A DNA stretch of 14,125 bases from positions 1 to 14,125 of the forward strand of contig DASQAV010000045.1 in assembly GCA_035635575.1 (NCBI GenBank). Reading direction: 5' to 3'. The notes below the pieces were generated by a model. It saw nothing but the letters and a program-made list of their open reading frames with translations. It was not told the DNA's origin and did not search any database. Numbering within the stretch: position 1 is the first letter of the stretch; every line of letters begins with the position of its first letter. Below, piece after piece: positions 11,883-14,125 of this stretch. The position numbers and the translations under genes were made by a program. Origin of the DNA: WS-7 sp035635575. GTDB lineage: Bacteria > Eisenbacteria > RBG-16-71-46 > SZUA-252.

Positions 11883-13043
11883 ATGACCCACCGGCGACTG
11901 CCCGCGGATCTCACGCCCAACGAGATCACGGCGCTCCTCGAAGAAAAGCGCCGATCCGGCGAGACGATCCTGGATCTCACGGAGACGAACCCCACGAAGG
12001 CGGGGCTCGGGGGAGCGGGACCGGCGGAGTTGCAGGCGCTGGCGGATCCTCGAGGCTCGGTCTACGAGCCCAGCCCGAAAGGGTTGCCCGCGGCGCGCGA
12101 GGCGGTCGCTCGTTACTACGAGGAGCGCCGCGCCGAGCTCCCCCAACCGGATGACTTGGTGCTGGTCGCATCCACGAGCGAAGCCTACGCCCATCTCTTC
12201 CGCCTCCTGTGCGAGCCTGAGGGCGAAGTTCTGGTCCCGCGTCCCAGCTATCCCCTCTTCGAGCCGCTCGCGGCCCTCGAAGGGGTGCGCGTGGAGCACT
12301 ATCGCCTGGCGTACGACCATCGCTGGCGGCTCGACCTGGATTCCCTGGAGGGCGCCCTCTCGGAGCGCACCCGGGCGGTGGTGCTGGTCCAGCCCAACAA
12401 CCCGACGGGCTCCTGTCTTTCCGCCGAGGAGACCGCCGCGGTGGTGTCGCTCTGCGCCGAGCGCGGGATCGCGATCATCTCCGACGAGGTCTTCGGGGAC
12501 TTTCCCTGGCCCCCGTCCACGGCGCTCCTCCCCAGCCTCTTCGGCGAGCGGCGGGCGCTCACCTTCGTGCTGAGCGGCCTCTCGAAGCTCTGCGGGATGC
12601 CGCAGATGAAGGCGGCCTGGATCGCGGTCTCCGGCCCGGAGAAGGAGAAGGAAGCAGCGCTCCTGGGCCTGGAATGGATCGCGGATCTCTTTCTCTCGGT
12701 CTCCACGCCGGTCCAGCTCGCCATTCCCACGCTCTTACAGGCGCGAAGCCGTTTCCACGCCGCGGTGCGCGGGCGGCTCGAGACGAACCTGTCCCGGCTT
12801 CACGCGCTGGGGAATCGGGAGGACGGATGGCGCGTGCAGAAAGGCGAGGGAGGATGGAGCGCGGTGCTCGAAGCACCTCCGGCCGCGGGGGACGTCGCGA
12901 CGGAGGCACTGCGGAGGCACAACGTGCTCGTCCACCCGGGACACTTCTACGACCTCCCCTCGGATGGCAGCGTGGTCGTGAGCCTGCTCCCCGAGCCCAT
13001 GATCTTCGCCAAGGGGGTCGACCTTCTCACGGGGCTGCCCTAG
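11883..13043 (+). CDS. Fold-type I PLP-dependent aminotransferase, atypical substrate site
   Basis: It belongs to the class I/II aminotransferase superfamily and is 386 residues long. Visible features are YEPSPKGLPAAREAVARYY (61-79), PRPSYPLFE (119-127), QPNNPTGSCLS (170-180; Asn173 binds PLP), ISDEVFGDF (199-207; Asp201 binds the pyridine nitrogen) and LSGLSKLCGMPQMK (230-243; Schiff-base Lys235). The C-terminal strand, where AspAT-like enzymes carry the Arg that holds the substrate carboxylate (consensus xRxS/C), reads GSVVVSLLPEP (362-372) with no Arg. The substrate is therefore not predictable, and a non-amino-acid or unusual amine is possible. The ATG at 11883 has only a weak Shine-Dalgarno, and the gene probably rides on the upstream membrane-protein transcript. 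Confidence 0.9.
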   Translation: MTHRRLPADLTPNEITALLEEKRRSGETILDLTETNPTKAGLGGAGPAELQALADPRGSVYEPSPKGLPAAREAVARYYEERRAELPQPDDLVLVASTSEAYAHLFRLLCEPEGEVLVPRPSYPLFEPLAALEGVRVEHYRLAYDHRWRLDLDSLEGALSERTRAVVLVQPNNPTGSCLSAEETAAVVSLCAERGIAIISDEVFGDFPWPPSTALLPSLFGERRALTFVLSGLSKLCGMPQMKAAWIAVSGPEKEKEAALLGLEWIADLFLSVSTPVQLAIPTLLQARSRFHAAVRGRLETNLSRLHALGNREDGWRVQKGEGGWSAVLEAPPAAGDVATEALRRHNVLVHPGHFYDLPSDGSVVVSLLPEPMIFAKGVDLLTGLP

Positions 13044-13046
13044 ATC

Positions 13047-13074
13047 GGAGGCCGCATCTGAGGGATGCTTCTCC
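13047..13074 (+). terminator. Imperfect hairpin after the aminotransferase
   Basis: GGAG (13047-13050) pairs with CTCC (13071-13074), and GCATC (13054-13058) pairs with GATGC (13064-13068), around a 5-nt loop with an internal loop between the stems. It begins 4 nt after the stop codon. No T-run follows, so it is at best a weak terminator or a 3'-end stabiliser. Confidence 0.3.
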
Positions 13075-13122
13075 GCCGTTAGAACGTGGTTTGGCAAAGA
13101 GTTCCGAACGCTGAAAATTCTT

Positions 13123-13151
13123 CTGGCATTGGTGCGGGCCCGGTGTAGCCT
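13123..13151 (+). promoter_or_regulatory. Promoter candidate for the DUF1326 gene
   Basis: CTGGCA (13123-13128) and TAGCCT (13146-13151) are separated by 17 bp, the same spacing and style as the CTGACA/TAGCAT pair at 11415-11443, but with poorer consensus scores (4/6 and 3/6). A competing pair, TTGGCA then AAAATT at 17 bp, lies about 30 bp upstream. Either would give a leader of more than 100 nt. Confidence 0.35.
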
Positions 13152-13168
13152 CTACGTCCGCGCTGCGG

Positions 13169-13232
13169 CGTTTTCCCGCTCGGAAGGCACGGGAAAGCGT
13201 CACGCACCGATGTCGAAGCGGAAGCTCATCGG
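13169..13232 (+). promoter_or_regulatory. Structured 5' leader with two hairpins before the DUF1326 gene
   Basis: Hairpin 1 pairs CGTTTTCCCG (13169-13178) with CGGGAAAGCG (13190-13199), ten pairs including one G-U, with an 11-nt loop. Hairpin 2 pairs CCGATG (13207-13212) with CATCGG (13227-13232) around 14 nt. The ribosome-binding site AAAGGGG and the ATG at 13268 follow downstream and are unpaired in this fold. No known riboswitch was recognised. Confidence 0.45.
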
Positions 13233-13267
13233 CTCACGTCCTCACGCAACGAAAGGGGTAAACGAAC

Positions 13268-14014
13268 ATGAAGGTACGCCTCATTCTGCTCGTTCTCGTC
13301 CTCTCCTGCTTCACCCTCGCGGGCGCCTTGATGGCAGCGGATCAGAAGTCCGCCCAGAAGCCCTGGGCCATGAATGCCACGATCATCGAGGCGTGCAGCT
13401 GCCCGATGTTCTGCCAGTGCTACTTCAGCACCTCACCCGCCTCGCACTCGATGGCGGGCATGGAGGGTCATGAGGGACACGCCGAAGCCTACTGCAAGTT
13501 CAACAATGCCTACCGCGTGAACAAGGGCACCTTCAACGGCGTGAGCCTCGCGGGCGCGAAGTTCTGGGTCGCGGGCGACCTGGGCTCGGACTTCGGCGAC
13601 GGCACGGCGGACTGGGCGGTGCTCACCTTCGATCCCTCGGTAACGCCGGCGCAGCGTGAAGGCATCGGCATGATCCTGGGTAAGGTGTACCCGGTGAAAT
13701 GGGCGGACTTCAAGACGGGCGCGGACGCTCCGATTTCCTGGGAGCACAAGATGGGAAGCGACGAGGCGCACGCCATGCTCGACGGCGGCAAGGGCGCCGA
13801 GGTGGTCCTCAAGAATTCCGTGAACAAGAACGCGTCCGGTCCCGTCGTCATCAAGAACCTCAAGTACTTCGGCGCACCGCGGAACGACGGCTTCGTGCTC
13901 ATGCCGAATACCGTCGAAGCCTATCGTCTCGGCGACAAGCCCTACGAGTTCAAGGGAACGAACGGCTTCATGATCACGCTGGATATCACGTCGAAGGACG
14001 TCGCCACCAACTAG
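13268..14014 (+). CDS. Exported DUF1326 protein with CSCxxxCxC cluster and His/Met-rich insert
   Basis: This is a 248-residue member of the DUF1326 family, whose function is not established. Residues 1-23 form a signal peptide (cleavage near LMA-AD), so it acts outside the cytoplasm. The family's N-terminal signature ATIIEACSCPMFCQCYF (37-53) gives Cys43, 45, 49 and 51; a short insert follows with His60, Met62, Met65, His68 and His71, then Cys76 in AYCKFNNAYRV. This soft-ligand cluster suggests copper or another metal, which is inference. The remainder is beta-rich, with conserved-looking segments GVSLAGAKFWVAGD (91-104), AVLTFDPSVTPAQREGI (117-133) and WADFKTG. The ATG at 13268 has AAAGGGG upstream. 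It appears monocistronic: own promoter candidate, structured leader and a strong terminator at 14038. Confidence 0.88.
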   Translation: MKVRLILLVLVLSCFTLAGALMAADQKSAQKPWAMNATIIEACSCPMFCQCYFSTSPASHSMAGMEGHEGHAEAYCKFNNAYRVNKGTFNGVSLAGAKFWVAGDLGSDFGDGTADWAVLTFDPSVTPAQREGIGMILGKVYPVKWADFKTGADAPISWEHKMGSDEAHAMLDGGKGAEVVLKNSVNKNASGPVVIKNLKYFGAPRNDGFVLMPNTVEAYRLGDKPYEFKGTNGFMITLDITSKDVATN

Positions 14015-14037
14015 ACGCTCCGTTTTCGGACAACGCG

Positions 14038-14069
14038 AGGCACCTTCGGCGAACGCCGGAGGTGCCTTT
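14038..14069 (+). terminator. Strong intrinsic terminator after the DUF1326 gene
   Basis: AGGCACCTTCGGCG (14038-14051) pairs with CGCCGGAGGTGCCT (14054-14067), fourteen pairs including one G-U (the innermost probably open into a tetraloop), running into TTT at 14067-14069. It lies 24 nt after the stop codon. A second GC-rich inverted repeat follows at 14078-14100 and has no T-run. Confidence 0.8.
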
Positions 14070-14112
14070 GCGTCCCCGGCCGCGCGATTTCGCGCCGGCC
14101 CGGAACCGACTC

Positions 14113-14119
14113 GAGGAGG
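14113..14119 (+). promoter_or_regulatory. Ribosome-binding site of a gene starting at the right edge
   Basis: GAGGAGG at 14113-14119 is a near-perfect Shine-Dalgarno. The window ends in AT at 14124-14125, so an ATG completed by the next base would have a spacing of about 4 nt. This suggests a plus-strand gene beginning just outside the window. Confidence 0.45.
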
Positions 14120-14125
14120 ATTCAT

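Noticed and set aside
13123..13138. Sigma54-like TGGCA...GC in front of the DUF1326 gene
   Set aside because: The spacing between the GG and GC elements is three bases too short for a -24/-12 promoter.
13298..13312. Lipobox (VLSC) in the DUF1326 signal peptide
   Set aside because: The hydrophobic core continues past the Cys and a good signal peptidase I site follows at LMA, so a lipoprotein is less likely.
1..14125. CRISPR array, insertion sequence, toxin-antitoxin or other defence module
   Set aside because: No regularly spaced repeats, transposase motifs, terminal inverted repeats or recognisable defence domains were found on either strand.

Overview
The window is compact, high-GC bacterial chromosome. 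It is dominated by one long minus-strand housekeeping operon, with a few small accessory genes on its flanks. Three features point to the FCB side of the bacterial tree: an isoleucyl-tRNA synthetase of the long eukaryote-like (IleS2) type with a GVHH signature, a DUF3098-type membrane protein, and a secreted protein ending in a single dockerin-like calcium loop followed by a KAHNNHNC-type tail. A Candidatus Eisenbacteria-like soil or sediment lineage is my best guess. It rests on recalled family resemblance and not on a search.

Layout from right to left on the minus strand: a promoter near 10825-10854 starts yggS, followed by yggU (DUF167), a trimeric-type purine nucleoside phosphorylase, ileS, a TraR/DksA zinc-finger regulator, lspA, rluD, ruvX, mltG, larE and a small DUF3098-like membrane protein. 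The run ends with tRNA-Val(UAC), whose 5' end lies 6 bp beyond the last stop codon. Most junctions are ATGA or GTGA overlaps or gaps of a few bases, so this looks like one co-transcribed and translationally coupled unit of about 9.7 kb. It mixes translation (ileS, rluD, tRNA), envelope (lspA, mltG), DNA/RNA processing (ruvX), PLP homeostasis (yggS), purine salvage and sulfur chemistry (larE). A hairpin at 1080-1099 and a good sigma70-type promoter at 1045-1073 separate it from a secreted dockerin-like protein gene at the left edge, which has a leader of about 220 nt.

Right of yggS lie two small cysteine-pair (probable zinc-binding) proteins whose stop codons face each other one base apart. 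Then come three plus-strand genes: a small four-helix membrane protein (PF04020, 'phage holin family 4'/YvlD type), a fold-type I aminotransferase with an altered carboxylate-binding site, and an exported DUF1326 protein with a CSCxxxCxC cluster and a His/Met-rich insert. The DUF1326 gene has its own promoter candidate, a structured leader and a strong terminator. A ribosome-binding site at the right edge announces another plus-strand gene just outside the window.

I found no complete new defence or mobile system. The best leads are active-site deviations in familiar enzymes: the GXHH IleS2, expected to be highly mupirocin resistant; a PNP with Asp at the base-specificity position and an altered phosphate loop; an aminotransferase lacking the usual Arg; and a three-cysteine LarE without larA/B/C nearby. 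The DUF1326 locus and the tRNA at the end of a protein operon are also worth a look.
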